A stretch of 64,000 nucleotides of DNA, taken from NCBI GenBank assembly GCA_030533445.1, contig CM060081.1, positions 37,378,111 through 37,442,110 on the forward strand, written 5' to 3'. A model generated the notes under the pieces. That model made no database searches, was not told the DNA's origin, and saw only the letters and a list, made by a program, of their open reading frames with translations. Shown here piece by piece: positions 23,806-32,812 of this stretch. The stretch comes from Cyprinodon diabolis. Lineage: Eukaryota > Chordata > Actinopteri > Cyprinodontiformes > Cyprinodontidae. A program made the translations under genes and the position numbers. Every line of letters starts with the position of its first letter. The first letter of the stretch is position 1.

Positions 23806-26250
23806 ATGGGAGCTAATGCGAGCAAACAGACCGAGGGGGTAACGCCTGCCAAACTGGTAATAATGACACACCCCTCCAATAAGCGCAAAATTCAAAAATG
23901 CATGACAGAATGGCATAAGATGACATCTGGAAAAAATCGTTGGCCTAAAGAGGGCAGCTTTGATCCTTCATGCTGTGACGAGGTTGAAGAACAATTAAGA
24001 AATAAGGAAAAAAGGCGTGACCGAGTGCATTTGCATAAGAAACAGAAACATGCTGAACAGAGAGATATCCTGAGATATTTTAAAGTTGAACATCAAAAGA
24101 GCCCAACAGCCCCTGACTACACTGATCATAAGCCACCACCCTATCGCCCTAGCATAGCAGGCCAGTACCCAGTAGTAGTAGAATCAGGGAGCAAGGGAAA
24201 GATTACTGGACAACTTAAATTAGTATTAGAAGAGGAAGAGGAAGAAATAGAAATAACAGAAGAAGAAATAAACAACACACCACAGACAGAGTGTAAATAC
24301 CGTGATGAAGAAGACGATTGGGAGAGAACCCCAGAAGTAAGGAGAAAAGCTCCCCATAGTCGCTCCCTACCCCCAGCACGTCGCAGGCATTCACCATATC
24401 AAAGAGGCCCCATAAGCCACTCAGAACCCAGGACCAAGTCATCGTTGAAAAAATCAGCAAAACACTCAGAGCCTGTGATCAAGCTAGTCTTGGATGAATC
24501 GCCAGAACTAATGGAACAAATAAACCAGGAGGTGGTGGAGCTGACGGAAGAATATGTAAAACTCATAGCGAAGGAGGAAAAATTGGAAAAAGAAGTACAA
24601 AGGAAACGACTAAAACATTTGAAAGAAAAATTGAAGAAATTTGAGGAAGTATTAGAAAAACAGAAAAGGATGGAAGCAGAGCAGCTCATACAACAGGCCC
24701 GAAATGACGCCCCAGATCAGGCAAATCCATGGACTAAGGCCTTGATTGAAGAAGCTAAAATAAAAGAGGGAGAGGAGAGAAGACGCGAGGAGGAAGTCTT
24801 CATAGAGGGTGAGGAGACCGACTGGTTGCATAATGGAATGGAAGAAGAAGGCTCAAACATGCCACTGTCAACGGACCCATGCCATAAGGGGTTAAAGGAG
24901 AAAGACAGACCAGTGACCAAAGAACGGGAGCCACTCACAGCTGAATGTGAAGTGGACCTGCAAATAGAAAAAAGCGGCCCTCACTCAATGATGACCAGGT
25001 ACCAAGCACGACAGCAGAAGACAGAGTCAGATCAAAAAAAGGCCTTTATGGCTCCCCTGCTGTCTAAAGGACCTCAAGAAGACAGATATGTGCCATGGTC
25101 ATTTATGGACATGATCACACTTGCTGGAAGGCTGACCCCGTTGGCAGATGGTGCTGACAGGTGGATAGAAAAGCTGGAAGAAATCACTGGAGGCATCAAT
25201 CTGGCAGCTGGAGACATCAAGGCATTGCTGATTAAGACAGCAGGACACTCAGCAGCCAGAGAGGTGTTTGACGAAGCCAAGCTTCCAAGGGTCATGACCT
25301 CACACCAGTATGACAAGATACCATTCAACAACATAAGGCCTGAAGTGTGGGCAGCCTTGAGGAATAAATTCCCCACCTGCAGTGACCCAACTAAGCTGAG
25401 ACAAGAATGCCTAAAGGATGATGAAAGCCCCGCCCAGTTTCTGCACAGGTTCCAACAGAAATGGAAAACAGAGACTGGAAGTGATGGGAGTGAACTGAAA
25501 ACATCTGGCCCCTTGTTCAGAACCTACATCAGAGAGGCCATGCCCAAAGAAGTACAAGCCAAACTGGATGGAGTTGTGGGACTCATGAAGATGGAGTGGC
25601 CTCTGTTCTCCGAGCATGTTATCCACTATGTGAACATGCATCGGGCCGAAAAACGGGCCTTTGAGGACCAGAGCAAGATGCTGGCCACCAAGTTAACCCA
25701 GCTGCAGATCGGAGAGTTGTCCAAGGCTAAAAAGGAAAAAGAGAGACCCAAACATCAAGCAGCACTAACTGTGGCAGCCACACCCTCAACTGAGAGTACA
25801 CCAACAGGGGAGGCAGTGGTACAAGCACCAGTAGTGTCTCCTGTCATCCCTCCGCCCACACAGCAAATGCAATATTCAGCATTACCACCTGTGGGAGGAG
25901 CCCAGCCACAGCAGACCCAACCTCAACCAGTTCCTCCTATTCATGTGCATCTAAACCAAGGAGGAGGTCCCCAACAAGCAACGTTTGGAAGGGGACGAGG
26001 GGGGCCACCCATGAGGGGAAGATGGAGGGGACCACAAGGAGCCCCAAGAAGGCCCCCTCAAGGCCAATACCAGCAGATGCCTCAAGCAGGTCCAGACATG
26101 GGACAACAGCGTGGGAGACTGCAATGCTGGGGATGTGGACAAGTTGGACACATGCAAAGAGATTGCCCCACTAGCCCATGGATGGGACCTCAGCCCCCTA
26201 CTGCTGGACCAGCCACCTATGGAACGGGACAAGACATATACTGGCTATAG
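23806..26250 (+). CDS. gag: Retroviral Gag polyprotein (814 aa, intact)
   Basis: Gag assembles the virion core. The start chosen is the ATG at 23806 (GCCATGG context), giving MGANAS, an N-myristoylation signal. The frame is open four codons further up but without an ATG. Order: matrix-like basic N-terminus (1-95); PPPY late-budding motif at 110-113; acidic linker; charged coiled coil at about 235-300; capsid at about 405-640 with a major-homology-like segment (LRQECLKDDESPAQFLHRF, 531-549); Pro/Gln-rich linker; RG-rich stretch (FGRGRGG); one CCHC zinc knuckle (CWGCGQVGHMQRDC, 774-787). It is larger than usual gamma-type Gag, the excess lying in the acidic and coiled-coil part. It ends in UAG, with pol continuing in the same frame. 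No frameshift or stop is seen. Confidence 0.95.
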   Translation: MGANASKQTEGVTPAKLVIMTHPSNKRKIQKCMTEWHKMTSGKNRWPKEGSFDPSCCDEVEEQLRNKEKRRDRVHLHKKQKHAEQRDILRYFKVEHQKSPTAPDYTDHKPPPYRPSIAGQYPVVVESGSKGKITGQLKLVLEEEEEEIEITEEEINNTPQTECKYRDEEDDWERTPEVRRKAPHSRSLPPARRRHSPYQRGPISHSEPRTKSSLKKSAKHSEPVIKLVLDESPELMEQINQEVVELTEEYVKLIAKEEKLEKEVQRKRLKHLKEKLKKFEEVLEKQKRMEAEQLIQQARNDAPDQANPWTKALIEEAKIKEGEERRREEEVFIEGEETDWLHNGMEEEGSNMPLSTDPCHKGLKEKDRPVTKEREPLTAECEVDLQIEKSGPHSMMTRYQARQQKTESDQKKAFMAPLLSKGPQEDRYVPWSFMDMITLAGRLTPLADGADRWIEKLEEITGGINLAAGDIKALLIKTAGHSAAREVFDEAKLPRVMTSHQYDKIPFNNIRPEVWAALRNKFPTCSDPTKLRQECLKDDESPAQFLHRFQQKWKTETGSDGSELKTSGPLFRTYIREAMPKEVQAKLDGVVGLMKMEWPLFSEHVIHYVNMHRAEKRAFEDQSKMLATKLTQLQIGELSKAKKEKERPKHQAALTVAATPSTESTPTGEAVVQAPVVSPVIPPPTQQMQYSALPPVGGAQPQQTQPQPVPPIHVHLNQGGGPQQATFGRGRGGPPMRGRWRGPQGAPRRPPQGQYQQMPQAGPDMGQQRGRLQCWGCGQVGHMQRDCPTSPWMGPQPPTAGPATYGTGQDIYWL
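26248..26250 (+). promoter_or_regulatory. Gag UAG readthrough stop
   Basis: Gag and pol share one frame, separated only by this UAG followed by GGGGTGCCC. The frame stays open from 26251 to 30900. That is the arrangement of gamma- and epsilonretroviruses, which make Gag-Pol by stop-codon readthrough aided by a downstream pseudoknot. I could not establish a pseudoknot by eye. Confidence 0.8.
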
Positions 26251-29200
26251 GGGTGCCCAGAGAAACCTGATGGAGAGGCCATTCTACCTGTATTAACCCA
26301 ACGACCACAAACAGAACCCACCATTGATGTCACAATATATGACAGTCGTCATCGCTTCATGATTGATACAGGAGCGGCCTACTCCTGTATAGGGAAAAGT
26401 GGAATTGGCCTGCCTCTCTCAGCATCAAAGATTCGTACAGTAGGTTTCTCTGGGAAAACCCAAATAATACCCATGACTGAGCCAGTTCCCATGATCATAG
26501 GTGAAAAGACTGTGTGTGCACCACTGCTTTACTCAGAAGATACGCCCATAAATCTGCTGGGTAGAGATGTGCTGTGCCAGCTCAATGCTAAAATCAAATG
26601 TACCCCGAATGGAATTTCTTTTGAAGCAATAGACGACAATGAAGCCTACATGATGCCACTGGGTCTACAAAAGACCCCACAGACAACAAGTCATGAACCA
26701 GAAGACCAAGTATTTTGGCTGAAACTCACATCACCAACTTCCTTCCTCCAACTAGAGTGGGAAACATGGAGACCCCTGATAATGAATCACTACGAGAACT
26801 CCAAAGAACCCTTTCTCCCTCTCCATTGTACCATGTTTTATGACAAAGGCAAAACACATGAAGACTACGAGAAAAGCTGGGATGAAGAAATTAACAACAA
26901 AACAACTGTCATCCAATATGCTGACATAATGGTTGGACCACAAGGAGCTGCAGCTGTTGTCACATTTCCTGATAAAGATGTAGCGGAATGGTTCCAAGTT
27001 ACCAACTCAGCCCCACATGTCACGTTACTGATTGCAGACGAGTATGAGTCACATGATCTAGGACCCATGGTTCAAAAAGCAAAGCAAGTCACTGAATGGG
27101 TCAACACAGCATGGGACTGCATTAAATTATCCAAAGATGGACTGTTCTTTAAGATCTCATTCTCACAAGCTGATGAAGCCATAGCAGAACACATTAAAGT
27201 TCCTGGGAAAAAACAAATGGCAGTGGCAGCAGAACATGAATCCCTATTAGAACAGGTCCCAGAGCAAGTATGGTCTAAAAGTAAAACAGATGTAGGATTA
27301 GTGAAATCAGCAGACCCCATCAAATTCACCATCAAACCAAATGCTAAATTGCCCTTCCAAAGACAATACCCACTTAAAAGAGAAGCAGTAGAAGGAATAC
27401 AGCCTATTATTACAGGATTAGAAACAGCAGGAGTTCTTAAACCAACAGCAAGTCCCTGTAACACACCAATTTTTCCCATCAGAAAACCCAACAGTAATGA
27501 CTATAGACTAGTCCATGATTTAAGATTAATAAATGCCATAGTAGCAGAAGAGATACCAGTAGTACCAGACCCACACACATTACTGAGTAATATACCCCCA
27601 GGTACCAAATGGTTTACTGTGATAGATCTGTGCTCAGCATTTTTCAGTATACCGGTCCATCCAGATTCTCAGTATTTGTTTGCATTCACCTATAAAGGCC
27701 AACAATACACTTATTCACGATTACCACAGGGTTTTGTACACTCACCATCAATTTTCAATCGAGTACTGGCAAATGACTTAAATCACCTTGACATACCATC
27801 CACAATGTTGATGTATGTTGATGACATTTTGATTTGTTCTGCTTCCAAAGAGCAGTGTGAAAGAGACTCCATTACAGTGTTGACTGCTTTGGCAGAAGGA
27901 GGACACAAAGTAAGTAAACAAAAATTGCAATTCTGCCAGCAAACAGTGGAATATCTCGGCAGGCAACTCAGTGGGGACAAGAGGTGTATTGCACCGTCCC
28001 AACTGGAAGCCATAACTCAAATGCCCAAACCTCGGACTGTTGGTCACATGTTGTCTTTCCTTGGCATGGCAGGTTACAGCAGACCGTGGGTGTGTGATTA
28101 TGCCATCAAAACGGCTCCACTGAGAGCACTGATTAAAGCCGCAGGTCAAGGACACCAGTCGGCTCAATTGCAATGGACAGATGAGGCAGAGGGTGCGTTC
28201 CAGCTGCTGAAACAAGATCTCCAAACTGCTCCTGCTCTGGCCAATCCAGATTATGGCAAACCATTCCATCTCTATGTGGCTGAGCGACAAGGGTATGCAT
28301 GTGCAGTATTGATGCAAGACACCCCAACAGGTAAACAGCCAATTTCTTATTACAGCACAAAATTAGATGGTGTCGAAGAGGGTTTGCCTCCCTGCTACCA
28401 GGGCTTGGCAGCAGCAGCCTTCGCATACAAAAAGGCCTCAGTTATTACTATGGGCCACCCTATCATTTTGTACACATCACATCAATTACATGCACTGCTC
28501 ACCAGTCCACGTTTTGTGATAACACAAGCTCGTCGAACAGGTTATGAAGTTCTGCTTTCAGGACCTGATTTAACAATACAACGCTGTACCACCATTAATC
28601 CAGCCACAAGAATGGTATTGCCCACAGAAGGTGAGCCCCATGATTGTCTCCAGGAGACGGACACCTTCATGAAGGTAAGAGAGGACTTATACAATCATCC
28701 AATCCCATCTGATTTGACACTGTTCGTAGACGGATCATGTGTCAGAGGTGAGACAGGTAATAGAGCGGGATATGGAATAGTCCAACTTAACCCTGATGGG
28801 ACCTTTACCAAAGTACAATCAATGAGCCTAGATCAACCTTGCTCTGCCCAATTGGCGGAGATAAAAGCATTAACAGCAGCATGTAAATTGGCTACTGGTA
28901 AAAGAGTGACAATCTATACTGACAGTGCATATGGCTATGGGGTATGTCATATAAATGCTAGCATCTGGAAACAACGAGGGTTTGTTAGAACAGATGGCAC
29001 CCCAGTAACACATGGGCAAGCTGTTGTAGAATTAATAAAAGCTATGCAACTTCCATCTGCGTTGGCTATTGTAAAATGTGCAGCCCACCAAACAGCAAAA
29101 ACACCTATAGCCATAGGAAATAACTTAGCAGATGAGGCAGCTAAAGAAGCCACAGGATCAGCAGTGCAGGGACCAATGATTCATGTAACTGAGTGTGAAC

Positions 29201-30903
29201 CCATTACTAATCTAGCCTCATTAATAGAAGCCCAAAACAACGTCTCAGAGGCAGAAAAACGTCTCTGGGTGCAAAGGGGGGCGGCTCGACTAACACACCC
29301 TCACGCTGGGTTGTGGCGTAGTTCTCGAGGACATTTTGTATTACCTTTGTCCTTATTACCAACGGCGATTAAAATAATGCATGGACCTGATCATTGTTCA
29401 CGAGCCCAAGTTGTTCAAAAGTTACAGGCAGTCTGGTGGTCACCGTATATGACACCAATGGTAGACAGAGAACTGGCCTTATGTCCGCATTGTCCTAAAT
29501 ATAATGTGCGTAAGATGTTCACACAGCCCTTAGCACATATTCCCATGCCAGACGGTCCCTTCCGCCATCTGATGATGGATTACGTTGACATGATAACTCG
29601 GGTTCAGGGAAAGAGATATATGTTGGTGGTTGTTTGTAGGTTTAGCAGATGGGTAGAAGCATGTCCCACTGCTCATAATGACCATAAAGCAGCAGCACGG
29701 TTTTTATGTAAAGAAGTTTTTCCCAGATTTGGCATGCCTGATACAATATCATCTGATAATGGACCTCATTTTGTTTCACAGGTGATCCAGCAAATGTTTA
29801 AACTGTTGTGCATAACACAGAAGTTTGGTTGTGTGTATCATCCCCAGTCACAGGGATCCGTGGAACGAGCTAATGGAGTGCTGAAATCAAAGATAGCTAA
29901 GATAATAGCTGACAGCAACAACCGTTTGACTTGGGTGGATGCCTTGCCTGTTGCATTGATGGCAATGCGTTCTCAAACTAACCGAATAACCCATCTTACT
30001 CCCCATGAAATGCTTACAGGTCGACCAATGCCTCTCCCACAGGTTCGTGGACCCCTGCTGCAGGAGGTCTCCTTGGCACAGCTTGAACGTGAAATGGGGG
30101 ACTATCTCAGGTCCTTAACACGCATTCACAGGCTTATATTTCAACAGGTGAAAGCAGCTCACGGCCGAGACGAGACACACATTCCAGTGGACGTCAGGGA
30201 CGTTCAAGTTGGTGACAGTGTGTTCATACGCGTCTTTAGACGTCAGTGGAACGAGCCTCGTAGGGAAGGCCCGTTTAAAGTTGTGCTTACCACTCCCACT
30301 GCCTTGAAAGTTGAAGGTAAGCCCTTCTGGTTTCATAAAAACCACTGCACCAGGCATCGGCCTCCAGACCCACCTGGCCTTGCTCCAGGACCGACGGGCT
30401 CTGCGCATGCTGACAGGGCAGCAACAAGTCTCCCTCCGCAGCACCCCTCCACTAGCTCACAGACTGTAGATGTTGCACCGATGTCGGGCACTGATGCGCA
30501 CCCACTCCCCTCCACGTCCGGCGTCCAAAGACGTTCGGCACGTTTGGCAGCCCGCCAATCACCAATGCCAGGGGACTCTGAGGATGACAGTGTTCATTCT
30601 TATGCTTCCTATCCGCCTTCTGATTCTGGTGGCAATGATGATGATCTTGCTGCCACTGAGACTTCTTCTGGTTCTGACCCAGATCCATCCTTCGTTCAGG
30701 CACTGGACCAACTTCTTTCTTCTGACCCACCAGATGCTGGTGGCGTCCTGTCCCCTTCATATTCCTCACCTGTACCTTCCCCTTTCTTCCCCTCCCTCTC
30801 CCCTTCCTCCTCCACGACGAGTGGGCCGTCGCTCGACTCGGTCCCGCCCACCCCATCGCCGTCTGGGCATCTCTCGGATGCGTATTCTCCCGACTCTGAC
30901 TAA
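26251..30903 (+). CDS. pol: Retroviral Pro-Pol (protease, 2H-like insert, RT, RNase H, integrase; intact)
   Basis: Read through from gag. Residues are numbered from the first Met (26359). The aspartic protease has MIDTGAAYS (D3) and LLGRDVL. An unusual insert follows at 113-274. Reverse transcriptase starts near 305 and has YVDD at 486-489. RNase H starts at FVDGS (D791) and has YTDSAYG. Integrase has HX3H...CX2C, then D, D and E with D-X35-E (SDNGPHF to SVERAN), and a C-terminal GPF module (EGPFKVVL, about 1303). These read as catalytically complete. The last ~170 residues are Pro/Ser/Asp-rich, beyond the usual end of the family. The tail overlaps env by 26 nt. All enzymes act in the virion and pre-integration complex. 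Confidence 0.96.
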   Translation, partial: GCPEKPDGEAILPVLTQRPQTEPTIDVTIYDSRHRFMIDTGAAYSCIGKSGIGLPLSASKIRTVGFSGKTQIIPMTEPVPMIIGEKTVCAPLLYSEDTPINLLGRDVLCQLNAKIKCTPNGISFEAIDDNEAYMMPLGLQKTPQTTSHEPEDQVFWLKLTSPTSFLQLEWETWRPLIMNHYENSKEPFLPLHCTMFYDKGKTHEDYEKSWDEEINNKTTVIQYADIMVGPQGAAAVVTFPDKDVAEWFQVTNSAPHVTLLIADEYESHDLGPMVQKAKQVTEWVNTAWDCIKLSKDGLFFKISFSQADEAIAEHIKVPGKKQMAVAAEHESLLEQVPEQVWSKSKTDVGLVKSADPIKFTIKPNAKLPFQRQYPLKREAVEGIQPIITGLETAGVLKPTASPCNTPIFPIRKPNSNDYRLVHDLRLINAIVAEEIPVVPDPHTLLSNIPPGTKWFTVIDLCSAFFSIPVHPDSQYLFAFTYKGQQYTYSRLPQGFVHSPSIFNRVLANDLNHLDIPSTMLMYVDDILICSASKEQCERDSITVLTALAEGGHKVSKQKLQFCQQTVEYLGRQLSGDKRCIAPSQLEAITQMPKPRTVGHMLSFLGMAGYSRPWVCDYAIKTAPLRALIKAAGQGHQSAQLQWTDEAEGAFQLLKQDLQTAPALANPDYGKPFHLYVAERQGYACAVLMQDTPTGKQPISYYSTKLDGVEEGLPPCYQGLAAAAFAYKKASVITMGHPIILYTSHQLHALLTSPRFVITQARRTGYEVLLSGPDLTIQRCTTINPATRMVLPTEGEPHDCLQETDTFMKVREDLYNHPIPSDLTLFVDGSCVRGETGNRAGYGIVQLNPDGTFTKVQSMSLDQPCSAQLAEIKALTAACKLATGKRVTIYTDSAYGYGVCHINASIWKQRGFVRTDGTPVTHGQAVVELIKAMQLPSALAIVKCAAHQTAKTPIAIGNNLADEAAKEATGSAVQGPMIHVTECEPITNLASLIEAQNNVSEAEKRLWVQRGAARLTHPHAGLWRSSRGHFVLPLSLLPTAIKIMHGPDHCSRAQVVQKLQAVWWSPYMTPMVDRELALCPHCPKYNVRKMFTQPLAHIPMPDGPFRHLMMDYVDMITRVQGKRYMLVVVCRFSRWVEACPTAHNDHKAAARFLCKEVFPRFGMPDTISSDNGPHFVSQVIQQMFKLLCITQKFGCVYHPQSQGSVERANGVLKSKIAKIIADSNNRLTWVDALPVALMAMRSQTNRITHLTPHEMLTGRPMPLPQVRGPLLQEVSLAQLEREMGDYLRSLTRIHRLIFQQVKAAHGRDETHIPVDVRDVQVGDSVFIRVFRRQWNEPRREGPFKVVLTTPTALKVEGKPFWFHKNHCTRHRPPDPPGLAPGPTGSAHADRAATSLPPQHPSTSSQTVDVAPMSGTDAHPLPSTSGVQRRSARLAARQSPMPGDSEDDSVHSYASYPPSDSGGNDDDLAATETSSGSDPDPSFVQALDQLLSSDPPDAGGVLSPSYSSPVPSPFFPSLSPSSSTTSGPSLDSVPPTPSPSGHLSDAYSPDSD
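26695..27180 (+). other. 2H-phosphoesterase-like domain inside Pol, between protease and RT
   Basis: Residues 113-274 from the Met at 26359. There are two H-x-T-hydrophobic motifs: LHCTMF (His156, 26824-26826) and PHVTLL (His220, 27016-27018). Apparent strand and helix order is QVFWLKL strand, helix, LHCTMFYD strand, helix, IMVGPQGAAAVVTF strands, helix, APHVTLLIAD strand, long helix, LFFKISFS strand. In 2H enzymes paired HxT/S motifs on neighbouring strands form the active site. The His spacing is 64 residues; members I recall are mostly 75-95 apart. It does not look like dUTPase or any standard retroviral domain. Assignment is from motif and pattern only. Confidence 0.6.
30755..30821 (+). 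promoter_or_regulatory. Candidate env splice acceptor
   Basis: A nearly pure C/T tract within the pol tail ends in ACGAG (AG at 30820-30821). The first ATG downstream is 30878, which opens env with a signal peptide. This makes it the best acceptor for the env mRNA. Confidence 0.55.
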
Positions 30904-32812
30904 TCTGACTAATCTTCTTGTAGTGTTAACCCTTTGTGGGTTAACAAGGGGGGATCTGATTAAGGTTACTACTAACACGACACACACACACTTAATGCGT
31001 CACACACAAACATGTGCACTAGCAATGGTAACACTAGCTACTAACCAAGGGGTAATCAGTAATAATGATGGAAAAGATTTATCACTAATGCATGTGCAAA
31101 TCAAAGGATATGATTATGTAATGTCTGAAGAAATTTTAGGGAAGTCAATGGGGAAACATTGGCTTGGAATTCCACGAAGCATGGACTGCCGTGGGGATGG
31201 GATGGTGATCATTGAGGTAAGATGCAGAACAAACATATGCCAAAACACACTAACAGGACAAGTAATGACAGTAAAAAGAGCACATAAAGTGGTGCAACTG
31301 ATAAACAGAAGACAGAAAAGAGATCTAGACAAATTAAAGACTGCACACTGGGAAACCAACATGTTCCAACAATGGATTCAGTACTCTGTCCAGACAATGT
31401 TCAAAGCCAAAAAGCGCCCGAAAGATGATTGTATAGCCTGTTATAATGTTAAAAAATTACCAGCCCTTCAGATTATCCCAGGAAGTAAAATAGGCGACTG
31501 CCCAGATGTAACGGAGTGCTTTGCTCATTGTGCCATGCAGATGGCCGGAGGTCTTTCATCCTTGTCAGAAGACCACACAATATGCCCCAGAGCACTGAAC
31601 TCCTCAATCAATGAGGTGATGAGCACTTTCTCCCTTCCACCCGTAGTACGAAAACCAGCTGAACTGATTTTTCCATTTTGTATAGCTCGAGGGAAAGAAT
31701 TAGAAGAGGTGACCAATAGAACCTCTAGACAAATGTGGACAACGGATGGATTGGTGACATGTAGTAATAGAACATGGTACCCACCACTAGCAAAAGGGAA
31801 CCTCACCTACCACATTAAGTTTTGTAAAACAAGCCCCAATGCTACCATACGCTGTGAACAGGTAGTACCAGATGGGGGACATGTTATTTATGAGTTCCAA
31901 CCTTCAAGTGTATCTCAATACCGAATACTGAGCCTGGCAAAGGGATCCGTCCCTTTAGGTGACATTTTTTGGATGTGCCACAATGAAACACAGATGTTGG
32001 CCACATTGCCCCCTCAGTGGGAAGGTATCTGTGCACCAGTAATGCTGACAGGACAACTAAAGTTAATAGTAAATAACCCAATAGACAGTAATGTAACATC
32101 TAACGACATAGCCAACCGCATTAAGAGAAGTGCTCCTGTTAAACATGAGTGGAAGACCTCAGATGAAGTATATATCTCTTGGGATCAGGTCCCATATGGG
32201 GTACCTGAGGAACAGGCTGCTATAGGGAGTGATTGGATAAAAAGCGGGAGGGGGGCTGGTTCAGTACCAATCTATGGAACCATTGTTAATGCGCAGTATA
32301 TAGCCCGCAATAGTAGATGGGTAAATCTCTTATGGTATAATCAACAAAGATTTATAAATTTTACGATAAAAGGTATGGATCTGGTAAAGGATCAATTGCA
32401 TGCAACGTCACTAATGGTTCTACAACATAGGTTCGTGTTAGAGTCTCGCATGGCTGGGGACCAAGGAATATGTGATTATATAGGAGAAGATTGTTGTACT
32501 TTAATTCCCATGCACACAGATGTTAACGGTAGCCTCACAGGAGTCCTACAGGAAATGAAACGAATGAGGGAAGAACATGTACTGCAGTCCAATTGGAACA
32601 CTCAATTGAAGGGATTCTGGGACTGGTTTAATAAGCTTGGATGGGGAAAGTATCTTAAAGCAGCAGGGATGATTTTAGGAGCAGTAATATTGATCATATT
32701 AGTAGTCATTTGTTGCATCATACCCCTTGTGCGGGGATTGGTCTCAAGACTTGTTGTAAGTGTAACTGGTCAGTTCCCAGTTGTAGAGATACAATTGGAC
32801 CAAGTAATGTAG
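30878..32812 (+). CDS. env: Gamma-type retroviral envelope glycoprotein (644 aa, intact)
   Basis: Env mediates receptor binding and membrane fusion. The frame is open upstream to 30470 because it overlaps pol, but the ATG at 30878 is chosen: it starts MRILPTLTNLTNLLVVLTLCGL, a signal peptide, and is the first ATG after the candidate acceptor. SU: furin-type RQKR at 145-148, CXXC (CIAC) at 185-188, and around ten N-glycosylation sequons in all. The SU/TM cleavage site is RIKR (414-417). TM has a CX6CC motif (532-540) preceded by a conserved-looking helical segment, a membrane span at about 596-618 and a tail of about 25 residues. CXXC plus CX6CC is the covalently linked gamma-type arrangement. 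No stop or frameshift. Confidence 0.94.
   Translation: MRILPTLTNLTNLLVVLTLCGLTRGDLIKVTTNTTHTHLMRHTQTCALAMVTLATNQGVISNNDGKDLSLMHVQIKGYDYVMSEEILGKSMGKHWLGIPRSMDCRGDGMVIIEVRCRTNICQNTLTGQVMTVKRAHKVVQLINRRQKRDLDKLKTAHWETNMFQQWIQYSVQTMFKAKKRPKDDCIACYNVKKLPALQIIPGSKIGDCPDVTECFAHCAMQMAGGLSSLSEDHTICPRALNSSINEVMSTFSLPPVVRKPAELIFPFCIARGKELEEVTNRTSRQMWTTDGLVTCSNRTWYPPLAKGNLTYHIKFCKTSPNATIRCEQVVPDGGHVIYEFQPSSVSQYRILSLAKGSVPLGDIFWMCHNETQMLATLPPQWEGICAPVMLTGQLKLIVNNPIDSNVTSNDIANRIKRSAPVKHEWKTSDEVYISWDQVPYGVPEEQAAIGSDWIKSGRGAGSVPIYGTIVNAQYIARNSRWVNLLWYNQQRFINFTIKGMDLVKDQLHATSLMVLQHRFVLESRMAGDQGICDYIGEDCCTLIPMHTDVNGSLTGVLQEMKRMREEHVLQSNWNTQLKGFWDWFNKLGWGKYLKAAGMILGAVILIILVVICCIIPLVRGLVSRLVVSVTGQFPVVEIQLDQVM
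32752..32762 (+). promoter_or_regulatory. Candidate splice donor in the env 3' end
   Basis: TTGTTGTAAGTG contains GTAAGT, a consensus donor core, just before the end of env. With the acceptor near 33006 it could serve a multiply spliced accessory mRNA. Confidence 0.3.

Noticed and set aside
26695..27180. dUTPase as the identity of the Pol insert
   Set aside because: None of the dUTPase motifs are visible, while the paired HxT motifs point elsewhere.
27778..28317. 179-codon antisense frame within pol (and other antisense frames across gag, pol and env)
   Set aside because: Shadows of strongly constrained sense genes; no start context, domain or promoter of their own.
30470..30877. N-terminal extension of the env frame back to the ATG at 30470
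   Set aside because: This part lies inside pol, encodes no signal peptide and would precede the genuine signal sequence at 30878; openness is a by-product of the Ser/Pro-coding DNA.
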